In this document: piece after piece, positions 33,911-45,929 of the stretch
Layout: each line of letters opens with the position of its first letter
How positions within the stretch are numbered: the first letter of the stretch is position 1
From: Fragum whitleyi
Lineage: Eukaryota; Mollusca; Bivalvia; Cardiida; Cardiidae
Assembly: GCA_948146395.1 (NCBI GenBank)
Contig: OX411543.1
Location: 50,010,517-50,074,516, forward strand
Reading direction: 5' to 3'
Length of the DNA stretch: 64,000 nucleotides
Translations under genes and position numbers: made by a program
The notes under the pieces: model-generated
Seen by the model: the letters and a program-made list of their open reading frames with translations, nothing else
Told to the model about the DNA's origin: nothing
The model's database searches: none

Positions 33911-35619
33911 TTTTTAGCTCGACTATTCGAAGAATAGGGGGGCTATTCCGGTCACCCGGGCGTCGGCGTCAGTGTCGGCGTAATGCTTTGGTTAAGTTTT
34001 TACGTGCAAGTGTTTAAAATCTCTGTTTCTATCAAAGCTATTGCTTTGAAACTTTGCACATGCTTCTGTGACCATTATATCAGCCTCTTGACAAAGATTC
34101 AATACTCTGATATTGAATTTAGTGGAATTTTAACCCTTTTCGGACTTAGAAATCTTGGTTAAGTTTTTACGTGCAAATGTTGTTTATCTGTAATATTTCT
34201 GTTTCTATAAAAGCTATTGCTTTGAAACTTTACACATGCTTCTGTGACCATAGTATCAGCCTCTTGACAAAGATTCATTACTCTGGTATTGAATTTAGTG
34301 GAATTTTAACCCTTTTCGGACTTAGAAATTCTTGGTTAAGTTTTTACGTGCAAATGTTGTATATCTGTAATATCTCTATTTCTACTAAAGCTATTGCTTT
34401 GAAACTATGCACATGCTTCTGTGACCATAATATCAGCCTCTTGACAAAGATTCAATTGTATGGTATTGAATTTAGTGGAATTTTAACCCTTTTCGGACTT
34501 AGAAATTCCTGGTTAAGTTTTTACGTGCAAATATTGTATATCTGTAATATCTCTTATTCAACTAAAGCTATTGCTTTGAAACTATGCACATGCTTCTGTG
34601 ACCATAATATAAGCCTTTTAACAAAGATTCAATACTCTGATATTGAATTTAGTGGAATTTTAACCCTTTTCAGACTTAGAAATTCCTGGTTAAGTTTTTA
34701 TGTGCAAATGTTGTAAATCAGTTATATCTCTATTTCTACCTAGGCTTTTGCTTGGAAACTATACACATGCTTCTGTTACCATTATATCAGCTTCTAGTCA
34801 AAGATTAATTATTTTCATATTGAATTTCATTGAATTTTAACCTTTTTCAGACCTAGAAATTCTTGGTTAAGTTTTTACGTGCAAATGTTGTTTATCTGTA
34901 ATATTTCTGTTTCTAGTAAAGCTATTGCTTGGAAACTTTGCACATGCTTCTGTGATCATAATATCAGCCTCTTGACAAAGATTCAATTCTATGGTATTGA
35001 ATTTAGCGGAATTTTAACCCTTTTCGGACTTAAAAATCTTGGTTAAGTTTCCACATGCAAATGTTGTTTATGTGTAATATTTCTGTTTCTATAAAAGCTA
35101 TTGCTTTGAAACTTTAAACATGCGTCTGTGACCATAATATCAGCATCTAGACAAAGATTCATTACCCTGATATTGATTTTAGTGGATTTTTAACCCTTTT
35201 CGGACTTAGAAATCTTGGTTAAGTTTTTATGTGCAACTGATGTACATCTGTTATATCTGTATCTACTAAAGCTGTTGCTTGGAAACTTTATACATGCTTC
35301 TTTGACCATAATATTAGCCCACAGAAAAAGATTTATTACTCTGATATTTAATTTAGTGGAATTTTAACCCTTTTTGTCCTTAAAAATCTTGGTTATGTTA
35401 TTATATGCAACTGGTTTATGTTAGTTGTATTTCTGTTCCTACTAAAGATATTTCTTTTAAACTTTGCACAGTCTTCTGTGACCAAAATATCAGCCTCTAG
35501 ACAAAGATTCTTTTCTCTTGACTTAAATTTTATTGAATTTCCAATGTCGATATTGATTTGCTGTTACTATACAGCACTAGGAATAGTCGAGCTTCGCTGT
35601 CCTCCGACAGCTCTTGTTT
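33911..35619 (+). mobile_element. Family F element, complete, 177-bp core
   Basis: The head is TTTTTAGCTCGACTATTCGA with hairpin CTATTCGAAGAATAG. Nine units of about 177 bp have TGCTTCTGTG or its variants at 34061, 34238, 34413, 34591, 34768, 34944, 35121, 35294 and 35471. The tail has a perfect inverted head GAATAGTCGAGC, hairpin CTGTCCTCCGACAG and CTCTTGTTT. Because 177 = 3 x 59, one frame stays open across three units (34171-34716); this is satellite, not a gene. Confidence 0.87.
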
Positions 35620-36045
35620 GATCATTGAATGTCCGTCGTCCGTCGTCATGCGTTAACAATTTAAGTGTTTACAGTCTAAAGGCCACAAATATGATCCAAT
35701 ATTCATAAAACTTGGTCGGAATGTTGGTCAGGTCACAAGGATTAACCCTATTGAAAATGGGAAGGATCAGTGCCATATCATTTCTCCATGTTATATAGTG
35801 GAAACTTTGAAAATCATTTTCTCAGAACCTACCTAATGGATATCAACCAAATTTCACTGGAATGATTCTTTAGTGATCCTTTACAAGTCTATAAAAAATG
35901 TGATCAGATGAAAAATGTGTATTTTATGGGCAGAGGTCATTTCTCTATATGTTATATAGTGATAACTTTGAAAATCATTTTCTCAGAATCTGATGGATAG
36001 ATATAAACCAAATTTCACTGGAATGATTCTTTAGTGACCCAGTCT
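35620..36045 (+). repeat. N and J core fragments
   Basis: A GTCCGTCGTCCGTCGTC stretch without a head hairpin is followed by an N-like unit (AAAACTTGGTCGGAATGTTG) and two J units (AACCAAATTTCACTGGAATG; GTTATATAGTG). Confidence 0.55.
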
Positions 36046-36159
36046 TAAATCAAAGCACTGAAAGTACTGATGGTGAATGAATCTGCTGGCATTCTAAAGT
36101 GATATATTGAATTCGTTGAGAAAAGAGAAATTACAAATGTAAAAAATAATCAAGGGAAA

Positions 36160-36285
36160 GTGTCTCGTCAAAATTCTAAATTTAAAAAAAAGAGAAAGAG
36201 AGGAAAAGAAAGTAGAGAGAGTGACAGACAGAGACAGACCGATAGACAGAGAGCGATAAGCCTAGAGAAAAAAAAACAGGCAACT
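36160..36285. repeat. Purine-rich GA/GACA simple repeat
   Basis: A run of AGAGAAAGAGAGG and GACAGACAGAGACAGACC. It gives a Lys/Arg/Ser-rich reading frame that is compositional only. Confidence 0.7.
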
Positions 36286-36289
36286 ATAG

Positions 36290-36953
36290 TGTCTAGACTA
36301 ATGATTCTTTTCTTAACTCAAAAGAAAAGCAGTCAGAAAGGTAGTTCAATTTCCACATGCGGAACCCATATTTTAGCAGATTAAACAGCAGTCTTTCTGC
36401 ATTTTGAATTTTAAACGCCATCCACTATGGCTCTGGAACGACCTGAATGGGGTCCCCCAATCCTCCGAATTAAAAGACCGTTGTTTCGTAATTGTAATTA
36501 CAGGGTTTTGGTCTCTTTCGGTAATATTCAGTCTTGTGAAAGAATGATTATCTGATGCCATTGCGTAGATCTATGGTGTTGGGATATTTGTTCATTTGAA
36601 TCTTTTATTGATTTATCTATTTACGACATTCATAATATTAACAGTAAATCGTACCGAGATTGCTATATCCACTGTTTTACGGCCTTGTTTGAAACGAAAA
36701 AAAAAACAAAACAAAAAAAACAGGGAATGGGATTTGGGTAATATGATACAAAAATACCCGTAACCGAAGATATTTACATTACACAAGTATGCAACAACAA
36801 GGTTTAAGATAAAAACGGGATTTAAGCAAGAGGTGTAAATTTGGTAGTTGAGAACATGAGTTGTCTGGCAATGGGTTAAATTTTACTTCATATCAAGGTT
36901 GGTCACGGTCAAGTGGTGCGTGTTTATGTTTTAATGAGAATTTGGACTAAATA
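36290..36953. other. Low-repeat segment, nothing recognised
   Basis: No tandem element is seen. There is an A-rich stretch near 36697-36722. CG content rises compared with the arrays to the left. No ORF is convincing. Confidence 0.35.
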
Positions 36954-39007
36954 TACCATATTTCACCTTTAAGACGCGCCCTCCCTAATAAACGAGCTCC
37001 CCAATAAATACGATTCCCAGGCCCTTGACTATACGATCAACAACATCCAACCGTCCACGGTCTGTGGTGAAAAATCCGGTCTCGAATTTAATTTCATAAG
37101 CTGCTACTCCACGGCGTAATGTTCAATAGATTGTGGGTTAACTATCTTAAATTCCTATCAGGATAAGGCTGGTTGCATCATTAAAAGATCGATCAACATC
37201 TGAAAAACTAGGGCGTCCTAAATATCGCACTTTTCAGGAAGCGCGAAAGGTTAAAATTTAACACAAAATCATTTTACCTTCTGCAAATATACAAAACATC
37301 CGAGTCAAATGATTAAATCCTAGTCACAATTCATACTGTCTAAATAGGAAAACCCCCATAAAATCTCGTGTGTGACTTATTTCAAAAGCGATGTCACCGC
37401 TTGCAAGAATCTGGGGACTCCGAAGGGTGCAGACACGCGGTGACCCAGCTAGCTCCAGACGTGTTGTGTTTTCACTACGAAACACTTTCATTTCATGTGC
37501 CGGGTGCATTTACACATCACAAAATTTTAGGATTTAATACAGGATTATTTATTTCATACTTGAATAGGTAATGATTTATGAGACCGTTTTGTACATCAGT
37601 AGCGGAACATTTAATATTGCATCATCTAGAACTTCCTATCTTGTACAAATAAAAACAATAACAAGTGCATGTCCTATTGCGATGCAATACAGGAGTCCCC
37701 CACCGGATAACAAAAAATCCTTTCTTATAATATATCTCCTACTTACTAGATCTTCTTCTCAATGAGATCTACCAGTGTACAAAGTTTAAAGTTGCTAGGG
37801 CTTATAGTTAAGGATATAAGTCGGGGACAAAAATGTAAAGGTAAAAATAACAAAGGGCAATAACTCAAAAAGTGGGTGTGGCAGAGTAGCAGTTCTTGAA
37901 CATGACACTTGTCCTCAATGAGATCTATAGGTGAACCAATTTAAAGTTGCTAGCACTTATAGTTTAGGAGATATGATCCGGACAAGAATGTAAGACTAAA
38001 AACAACAAAGGGCAATAACTCAAAAAGTGGACATGGCAGAGTAACAGTTCTTGTGCATTACACTTCATCTCAATGAGATCTACCAGTGTACAAAGTTTGA
38101 AGTTGCTAGGGCTTATGGTTTAGACGATAAGTACTGGACAAAAATGTAAGGGTAAAAACAACAAAGGGCAATTACTCAAAAAGTGGGCGTGGCAGAATAA
38201 CAGTTCTTGAACATGACACTTGTCCTCAATAAGATCTATAAGTGTACATAGTTTGAAGTTGCTAGCACTTATAGTTTAGGAGATATGATCCAGACAAGAA
38301 TGTAAGGCTAAAAACAATAAAGGGCAATAGCTCAAAAAGTGGGTGTGGCAGAGTTATGGATCTTGAACATGACACTTCTCCTCAATGAGATCTATAAGTG
38401 TACAAAGTTTGGAGTTGCTAGCACACATAGTTTAGGAGATATGTTCCGGACAAGAATGTAAGGGTAAAAACAACAAAGGGCAATAACTCAAAAAGTGGGC
38501 ATGGCAGAGTAACGGTTCTTGAACATGACACTTCTCCTCAATGAGATCTATTAGTCTACCAAGTTTGAAGTTGCCAGCACATATGGTTTAGAAGATAAAG
38601 CCCGGACAAAAGTGTGACGGACCGACAGACGGAATCGAGCAAACCTATAGTCCCCCAACCGGTGGGGGACTAATAATTATCTCGGCTTCTGCTAACACAA
38701 TAACTTGCTTTTGAAAGCTGCAATTAATGGTCGAAGGTAACCGTATATCTATAGATGACTTTAAATGACAGAATTACAATTCATTAGCTAATATTTTATT
38801 TTTTAAATTTATAGCCTTAATAGATAAATAGGAAAGCGTATTGGGTAGCGCACATATTTCAATCGATAACTACGAACATGTTAACAGTTTGCTTCTTAGG
38901 TACCGAAATACGTATTTTTTTTTAAATAAGTAAAAGGGTCTGAAATAATAGCGCCCCCACGACGTTTTGCATCACGCCCGGGCGCGTTTAATAGGAGAAA
39001 TATGGTA
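36954..39007. mobile_element. TIR DNA transposon split by a family G element
   Basis: The left end TACCATATTTCACCTTTAAG and ACGCGCCC is mirrored by the right end GGGCGCGTTTAATAGGAGAA and ATATGGTA. Similarity appears to continue inward (CCAGGCCCTTGAC against complement AGACCCTTTTAC). Without the G insertion the element is about 1.0 kb with no long ORF. It is a non-autonomous cut-and-paste element of unassigned superfamily. Confidence 0.6.
37659..38674 (-). mobile_element. Family G element, complete, 153-bp core
   Basis: On the minus strand the head at 38674 is ATTAGTCCCCCACCGGTTGG, a hairpin, followed by GTCTGTCGGTCCGTC. Six units of about 153 bp follow. The 3' side has inverted head CCGGTGGGGGACT, hairpin CCTGTATTGCATCGCAATAG and then CACTTGTT at 37659. 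It lies inside the TIR transposon. Confidence 0.8.
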
Positions 39008-39480
39008 GGAACATTCCATTCGTTTGTAAACTTGACCTTTTGTAACTTATAAGCAAAGACTTCATTCATAAGAAGGCAGGTAAAATCGTAGTAGGTCATC
39101 ACGTGTGGTATGGCCAATCAGGGGTGTGTAGAAGTTCAAGAGTTCACAACCTAGATAAAAACATATTTCCGGCAAATTACTTCAAGTTGCAACAGCGAAG
39201 GCTTAGATCAAAAACATAGTATCTGTCTATAAAAGGTATAGAAACAAACTTTGTTTTTGCTCTAAACCCTCCAAAAGCTTACGCGGATAATCAAAACGCT
39301 TCACTAAACATTGCAACCTCATTTTGTGTTTTTTCACTTGATGAAGAATGCTAGTATAACGGCATTAACGAAATAAAAAGTGATTTTGTAGAGACAAGTC
39401 TTTAGAGATACTAAATTGAATCTAAAGAGGTACTGCTTTATTTAAAACCTATTTAGATCCTACAGGATTTTCCATACACA
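39008..39480. other. Low-repeat segment, nothing recognised
   Basis: No ORF or element end was identified. Confidence 0.35.
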
Positions 39481-40449
39481 GTATATAACACTTATGAACG
39501 AAAATTTCATTCACCAAAAATTATTATGATCAGATGAAAAAAAAGTCTTATGGGCAGAGGTCATTTCTTTTGATATTTTATATTGAATACCCAATATAGG
39601 GTAAAACAGTTAGACTTCAACCAAATATCATGGGAATTGTATTTCTGTGAAGTTGTATCAGTCAACAAATATTTTGACTAGATGAACAACATGCTTTTTA
39701 TTGGCAGAGGACATTTCAACATATAAAGTGAATATATAATCACCCTTTTGGTATCACCTAAATGATGAACTCTCTAGACTTGTAAAATTTAATAGGTGTA
39801 AAGATGGTTGATTAGAAGGAACAAAACCTTTGTTGAAATCCAAATGTGTAGAAACATTAGGTGAATAAGGTAGCCTGAGAATACCCCTGAGTATTGGTCA
39901 GTTTAGCTGAACAAAGGGTGACTGCAATGAGGGGACAAGTGGTGTAAAATGAGGTTCAGAGTGAGTTAGAAAAAACTGAGTTCACTGCATTCTAAGGCAT
40001 TGGACAGAATGAAATAAATGTATTGGATCAACAAACAATTATTATGAAGTAACATCCTTTAAGTGGTGTTGAATGAAAAGCAGAAAGAACTACAATCAAA
40101 ATTTTGCAGACAAAGTACCAGTGTATTGTGCAAAAACTTTCCGTTTAGTGTTGAATTTTTTTATATTTTGATATCAACCAAATTTCAATGGAATGATCCT
40201 TGGGTGATCCATTATCAGACTGCACAAAATTATTGTGATTCGATGAAATAAATATGTTTATAAACAAGCAGAGGTCAATTTTCAGAATGTTATTCATTGA
40301 TCATGATTTTTTCTTTGCAGAAGTATTTCAGCACATGACACTTAAAAACACTTATTTACTTGAAATGATCATTCACTCATTCATTCACTCCATTTCTTAG
40401 CAGTAGATTCAGGCCGGTGGAGCAAATCTGCTGCTCAAGCAGCTCTAGT
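39481..40449 (+). mobile_element. CTAG-terminated Helitron-like element, J-type body
   Basis: It contains J-like pieces (TTTCAATGGAATGATCCTTG near 40181) and ends in hairpin GCTGCTCAAGCAGC (40430-40443) and CTAG (40445-40448), as at 4855 and 11956. The segment 39770-40150 is unlike the rest and may be an older insertion. The left boundary is uncertain. Confidence 0.55.
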
Positions 40450-40499
40450 TGACAGTTCATTCAGGTGAGCGATTTAGGATCACTATGGCCCTCTTGTTT
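40450..40499 (+). mobile_element. Solo family A tail
   Basis: TCAGGTGAGCGATTTAGG, TCACTATGGCCCTCTTGTTT: a family A 3' end directly after the CTAG terminus of another element. The rest of the A element is gone or is what the CTAG element replaced. Confidence 0.7.
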
Positions 40500-40719
40500 C
40501 CTTATTTCCTAAGATCTAAAGATAAGCCCTCAAGCTAATATAACGCAATTTATAAAACATATTCGATATACAAAATATTCATTTTCATCTGAAGCAATGA
40601 AACCTCTACCATTAATAACAATTGTGTAAATAAGTATCTTGTATTTACAAAGAGAAAAATCACAACTTTGCCTAAGAAAACTGGGACATAATCCAAGGAA
40701 AATTTGTAAAAGGACTGCT

Positions 40720-40948
40720 TTTGATTTTTAGCTCCATATTTGGGGGTCAATCAAAAATCCATGAACAAGTTTTGAGAAGGGTCACCCAAGGAACATTTCT
40801 GCAAAGGATCATTGAAATCTGCCCATTGGTCAGTGAGAAGAAGATGTTTAAATAATTGTTGAAGACTTCCAACAGACAATGCACAACAGACAAAAGGTGA
40901 TGGCAAAAGATCACCTTGAGCATGTTGTTCTCAGGTGAGCTAAAAAGT
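40720..40948 (-). mobile_element. Family A head fragment, inverted
   Basis: On the minus strand the head GCTCACCTGAGAACAACATG at 40948 leads through a GTCTGTTGTGC stretch to one core unit (GGGTCACCCAAGGAACATTT on plus), ending at TTTTTAGCTCCATATTTGGG. Confidence 0.65.
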
Positions 40949-41801
40949 CTGGAAAATTGAGATTTCATAGTGATTTTCAGTAATAGTCCAGTATCTTCTT
41001 TAAAAGTCAATGGAACAGAACCATATCGGAATATGCACTCGGTCAGGTGACTAGGAACGTTTTGTGAAAGTTTCATGTAAATCGATGAGTAAATGAGGAA
41101 GTTGTGTTCACAAGATTTGGACATACAGATGAACGTTCTGACATCTGGACAGGATGAAGCCAATATACGACCACCTTTTGGGGCATATAAAAAGTCCCAA
41201 AAACTGGAATTTTCTACTATTTTCTAAGTCCAGCATCAGTATCTACCTGAAAAATCATTGGACCAGGTCCAAACTAGAACTTGTTCTGTAACTCATTGAT
41301 GTGAACTCTCACATCAAAAATTAGCTCAAGGGTATAAAAAAAAAGTGTAGGAAACTTTTTGACCGACAAGAAATTGTACATAAAGGCCCCCTTTTCCATG
41401 ACTCAGTGGAATTTCGCCAAATCTTGAGAATATAGGCTAGGTCAGGTGACATTGTAGTGGATACTCATTGGAATCTAATGAGTACAAACAAAATAGGTCT
41501 TACTCTATTGGTGTTAGAATAATTTGATCTAAAATTTGAAATACCCCCACTATCTGTAGTTCTATAAGTGAACTATTTTGACATAGTTGATTAAACAAGA
41601 GGGCAAAAGTTTGTGAAAGTTTCATCCATATCAGTCGAAAATTGAAGGAAGAGTTGCTTTCACAAGATAAGGACTTACGGATCGGCACTCTTACATCAGA
41701 ACGGAAGGACAGAGGGAGATGATACCAATATACGACCACCATGGCCCAAGGATCTTATCATTGAAGGTTGATGTTTTTCTGTTCAGTGGATTCAGAGAAG
41801 A
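40949..41801. repeat. Repeat with CCAATATACGACCACC marker (family O)
   Basis: Two related halves each end in CCAATATACGACCACC (41161 and 41719) and contain TTTGTGAAAGTTTCATGTAA or TTTGTGAAAGTTTCATCCAT. They look like two units of about 560 bp or two decayed elements. A family A-like motif AACAAGAGGGC lies at 41594. Confidence 0.5.
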
Positions 41802-42871
41802 TTTTTAGCTGACCTGAGCATGAAGTGCTCAAGGGAGCTATTGTGATCTATCAATGTCTGTCGTCCTTCTGTCAATCTATCGGTCACGGCGTCAACAATT
41901 TCTTAAACAATATCTCCTCCTAAACTTCTGGGTCAAAATCAACCAAATTTAGCAGAAATATTCTTTGGGTGGTCCCTTGTAAAAATTGCTAAAATGGAAA
42001 GGATCCAGGCCATATCACAGGAAAAGGGGTCTTAATAACAATTTTCTTGTTTACACTCTAGAAGCCACAAATATGGTCCAATCATCATGAAACTTGGTCA
42101 GAATGTTTGTAGGTCATGAGGATGAACTCTTTTGAAAATGGGAAGGATCTATGCCATATGACGGGAAAAGGGGCCTTTATGACATTTTACTTGTAAGAGC
42201 TCCAGACACCACAAATATTGTCCTATCATCATGAAACTTAGTCAGAATGTTTGTTAGGTCATGAGAATGAACTCTTTTGAAAATCGAAAGGATCTGTGCC
42301 ATATGACGGGAAAAGGGGCCTAAATGACAATTTTCCTGTTTACAAATTAGATGCCACAAATACCTTCCAATTGTCATGAAACTTGGTCAGAATATTTGTT
42401 AGGTCATGAGGATGAATTCTATTGAAAATGAGAAGGATTCTTGCCATTATGGGAAAAAAGGGGCCTTCATGATAATTTTCTTTTTTACACTATAGTGGCA
42501 ACAAATATGGTCCAATCTTCATGAAACTTGGTCAGAATGTTTGCCAGGTCTCAAGGATGAACCTTATTGAAAATGGAATGGATCCGTGCCATATCAATGG
42601 AAAAGGGGCTTTAATGACAATTTTTTTGTTCACACTCTCGAAGCCACAAATATGGTCAAATCATCATGAAACTTGGTCAGAACGTTTGTTAGATCATGAG
42701 GAAGAACTCTTTGAAAATAGGAAGGATCCATGCCATATCACGGGAATAGGGGCCTTAATGACAATTTTCTTGTAAGAGCTCCAGACACCAAAAATATGGT
42801 CCAATTTTCATGAAACTTGGTTAAAACATTACTCAGGTGAGAGATTTAGGGCCCTTAGGGTCCTCTTGTTT
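41802..42871 (+). mobile_element. Family A element with N core, complete
   Basis: The head TTTTTAGCTGACCTGAGCAT begins at 41802. Five units of about 145 bp have ATGAAACTTGGTCAGAATGT or variants at 42087, 42231, 42376, 42520 and 42666. The tail CTCAGGTGAGAGATTTAGGG with GGGCCCTTAGGGTCCTCTTG ends at 42871. The ends are those of family A, but the core differs from 1295-2733 and 4873-6532. Confidence 0.8.
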
Positions 42872-42884
42872 AAGAATTGTTTAC

Positions 42885-42975
42885 AGACAGACGGACCAAC
42901 TGACAACAGTCCGACAGACATTCATAGACCACAAAGCTCACCTTGAGCGTTCTGGGCTTAGGTGACCTATAAATG
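42885..42975 (-). mobile_element. Solo family A head, inverted
   Basis: The minus strand starts near 42975 with AGGTCACCTAAGCCCAGAAC, a decayed A head hairpin, then a GTCTGTCGGAC and GTCCGTCTGTC stretch. No core follows. Confidence 0.55.
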
Positions 42976-43526
42976 GGCAACCAAAGGTGAAATATTTAAA
43001 AACCCTTCTTTGAAACCATTGTTCAGAATCTAACCAAACTGAACAGAAAAGATCCCCAGGATATAACCTTTCAGATTCCTTTGTTAAATTCCGTTCAGGT
43101 GGGGACTTTGAGCACTAAAGCAGACGTGTCACCAAACAAGAGCACAGCCTTCAGGTGCAAGCTCTGCTGCAGGTGCTGGATAATGCAAAAAACCCTTAGT
43201 CAAAAAAGAGGCATAACTCTCACAAAATTGCTCCCACAGTTAACACACCCCCCCCCCACTATGAGCAAAGGGTATGGAATACCATTTATTTCACAATGGT
43301 TTCAATTTTGTTCCGAAATCCCCCACAGTTATGAAATCCTAGAATAAACACTGTGATAGTCTAGATAGCTCTTGTGATGGTGAACACACATACCAAATTT
43401 CTTGAAGATTTCTTCAAGAACAACAGAGATATGACAAAGGTTAAAGTTTGTAATGCCCACGCCAACACTTAAGCCAACACAAACAACACCAAGGTGATAA
43501 TAATTCCTTGAGGTTTGAATTTAATG
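42976..43526. repeat. Family P unit (host for later A elements)
   Basis: It contains AGCACAGCCTTCAGGTGCAA, a C run near 43248-43257, AGAGGCATAACTCTCACAAA and the GCCAACAC stretch. Pieces of the same unit reappear at 44461-44507 and 45736-45925, separated by family A elements. The 88-residue reading at 43081-43347 is repeat sequence. Confidence 0.55.
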
Positions 43527-44460
43527 AAATAAGAGGACCAAGATGGTCCTAGATCACTCAAATGAGTCTCTTTGAGCCCTGGGACATCACATTAATTAAA
43601 TAGGCAGATATCATAAGGGAGATAATTTCTTTACAAAACAAAGTTTCATGAAGATTGAACAATATTTGTGACCTCTTGAGTGTAAACAAAAAAATAATCA
43701 TTAAAGCTACTTTTCCCTTGATATGACACAGAACCTTCCCATTTTCAATAGTGTTCATCCTTGTGACTTGACAAATATTTTGACTAAGTTTCACGAAGAT
43801 TGGACAATATTTGTGGCCTCTAGAGCGTAAACAAGAAAATTTATATTAAGGCTCCTTTTCTCGTGATATAACACAGATCCTTCCCATTTTCAATTGGCTT
43901 CATCCTTATGACCAGATAATTATTTAGACCAAGTTTCATGAAGATTGGACCATATTTGTGGCAACTAGAGCGTAATCAAGAAAAATGTCATTAAGGCCCC
44001 TTTTCCTGTGATATGGCACGGATCCTTCCCATTTTCAATAGGGCTCAACCTTGTGACCAGACATAAATTCTGACCAAGTTTCATGCAGATTGCACAATAT
44101 CTGTGGCCTCTAGAGAGTAAACAAGAAAATGACACAAAGCCTTCCCATTTTCAGTGGGGTTCATCCTTGTGAACTGACAATCATTCTGACCAAGTTTCAT
44201 GAAGATTGGACCATATTTGTGGCCTCTAGAGCGTAAACAAGATAAAAGTCATTAAGGTCCCTTTTCCTGTGATATGGCATGGATCCTTCCCATTTTCAAT
44301 AGGGTTCATCCTTGTGACCTGACAATCATTCTGACCAAGTTTCATGATTGGTTTATATTTCTGTTTACACTCAAATTGTTGATGCCTTACAACACACGCC
44401 GGACACTCAATGATCACAAAAGCTCACCTTGAGCATGATGTGCTCAGGTGAGCTCAAAAA
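43527..44460 (-). mobile_element. Family A element with N core, inverted, complete
   Basis: The tail at 43527 (AATAAGAGGACCAAGATGGT, CCTAGATCACTCAAATGAG) and head at 44421-44460 (GCTCACCTTGAGCATGATGT) enclose six N units of about 145 bp (AAGTTTCATGAAGATTGGAC). It lies within family P sequence. Confidence 0.78.
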
Positions 44461-44507
44461 GGTGCAATGCTCGACTGCAGGTTCTGTATAATGCAAAATA
44501 TCTGTCT

Positions 44508-45735
44508 AACAAGTGGACCAAGATGGTCCTAGATCGCTTACCTGAGTCTCTTTGACCCCTTGGACATCACATTAATTGGATAGGCAGATGTCAAAAAGAA
44601 GATAATTGTCTTAAATCAATGCATACCATTGAATGTTTTCAGCGAAGGACAAGACAGATATGCCTTTTTGCTCTTTGATTCTATGTAAAAAGGGATGCAC
44701 CCGGGTGGACCCCAAATTTGACCCCAGGGTCTTGACATGAACAAACTTTGAAGAGATCCATAAGATGATGCTACATACTAAATATGAAAGCTGTCTGCCT
44801 ACTGGTTTCAGAGAAGAAGATTCTTGAAGGTTTTCCTTTTTTCATCCATCGTGCTCAGAGGAGCTGAATGGGATGCACACGTGCAAAGCCCAAATATGAC
44901 CAAAGGGTCTTGATATGAACAAACTTGGTAGGGGCCAACTAGATGATGCTACATACCAAAAATGAAAGCAGTGTGCCCTCTTTTTTCGATTGAAGAAGAT
45001 TTTTAAAGATTTTCGCTCTTTGATTCTATGTAAAAAAGGGTTGCGCCCGGGTGGAGCCCAAATATGCTCCTAGGGTCTTGATATGAACAAACTTGGTAGA
45101 GGTCCACTAGATGATGCTACATACCAAATATGAAAGCTGTCTGCCTTCTAGTTTCATAGAAGAAAATTTCTGAAGATTTTCATTTTTTTACCCTTCAAGC
45201 TCATAAGAGATAAAGGGATGCACCCATGCAAAGCCCAAATATGACCCAAGAGTCTTGATATGAACAAACTTGGTAGAGGCCCACTAGGTGATGCTACATA
45301 CCAAATATGAAAGCTGTGTGCCATCTGGTTTCAGAAAAGAAGATTTTTAAAGATTTCCGCTCTTTGATTCTATGTAAAAAGGGTTGGGCCCGGGCAAAGC
45401 CCAAATATAACCCCAGGGTCTTGATATGAACAACTAGGTAGAGGTCCACTAGATAATGCTACATACCAAATATGAAAGCTGTCTGCCTTCTGCTTTCAGA
45501 GAAGAAGATTTTTAAAGATTTTCATATTTTCACCCTTTTTGTTAAGGGTAAAGGGAAAGTTAAGGGTGGATTTCAATTATTTGAACAACTTTGGTAGAGC
45601 TTGACCCAAGGAACATCCCTGCCAAGTTTCTTCAAGATTGGCCCACTGGTTTAGGAGGAGAAGATGTTTAAAGAAATTGTGGACGACCATCCCAATAGCT
45701 CACCTAGAGCACTTCGTGCTCAGGTGAGCTAAAAA
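44508..45735 (-). mobile_element. Family A element with 175-bp core, inverted, complete
   Basis: The tail (AAGTGGACCAAGATGGTCCT, AGATCGCTTACCTGAG) is near 44511 and the head (GCTCACCTAGAGCACTTCGT) is at 45697-45735. About five core units of about 175 bp have GATGATGCTACATAC or variants near 44765, 44944, 45110, 45288 and 45451. The same core in + orientation is at 57240-59787. Confidence 0.8.
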
Positions 45736-45925
45736 GGGGCATAACTGACAAAAATGCTCCCTTAGTTATCCCCCTTGATAGTCTAGATAACTCTTGTGAT
45801 GATAAATACCCATGCAAAGATTTATGAAGATATCTCAAAAGCAACAGAGATATGACCAAGGTTTAAGTTTGTCATGCCAACGCCAATGCCAACACCAATG
45901 ACACCAGTATGATTATAATGTGTTG
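45736..45925. repeat. Family P fragment
   Basis: It continues the P unit interrupted at 44507: GGGGCATAACTGACAAAAAT, AACTCTTGTGATGATAAATA, then the GCCAACGCCAATGCCAACAC stretch. Confidence 0.6.
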
Positions 45926-45929
45926 TGTT

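Noticed and set aside
34171..34716. 181-codon open frame with three repeated blocks
   Set aside because: It is three units of the 177-bp family F satellite; the frame stays open because 177 is divisible by three. No start context, splice sites or recognisable domain.
36160..36384. Lys/Arg-rich 74-codon frame
   Set aside because: Product of a GA/GACA simple repeat; no splice sites or homology recognised.
38896..39117. 73-codon minus-strand frame
   Set aside because: It overlaps the right end of the TIR transposon and shows no recognised domain or splice context.
43081..43347. 88-codon frame with several Cys
   Set aside because: It lies in family P repeat sequence that recurs in part at 44461 and 45736; no domain recognised.
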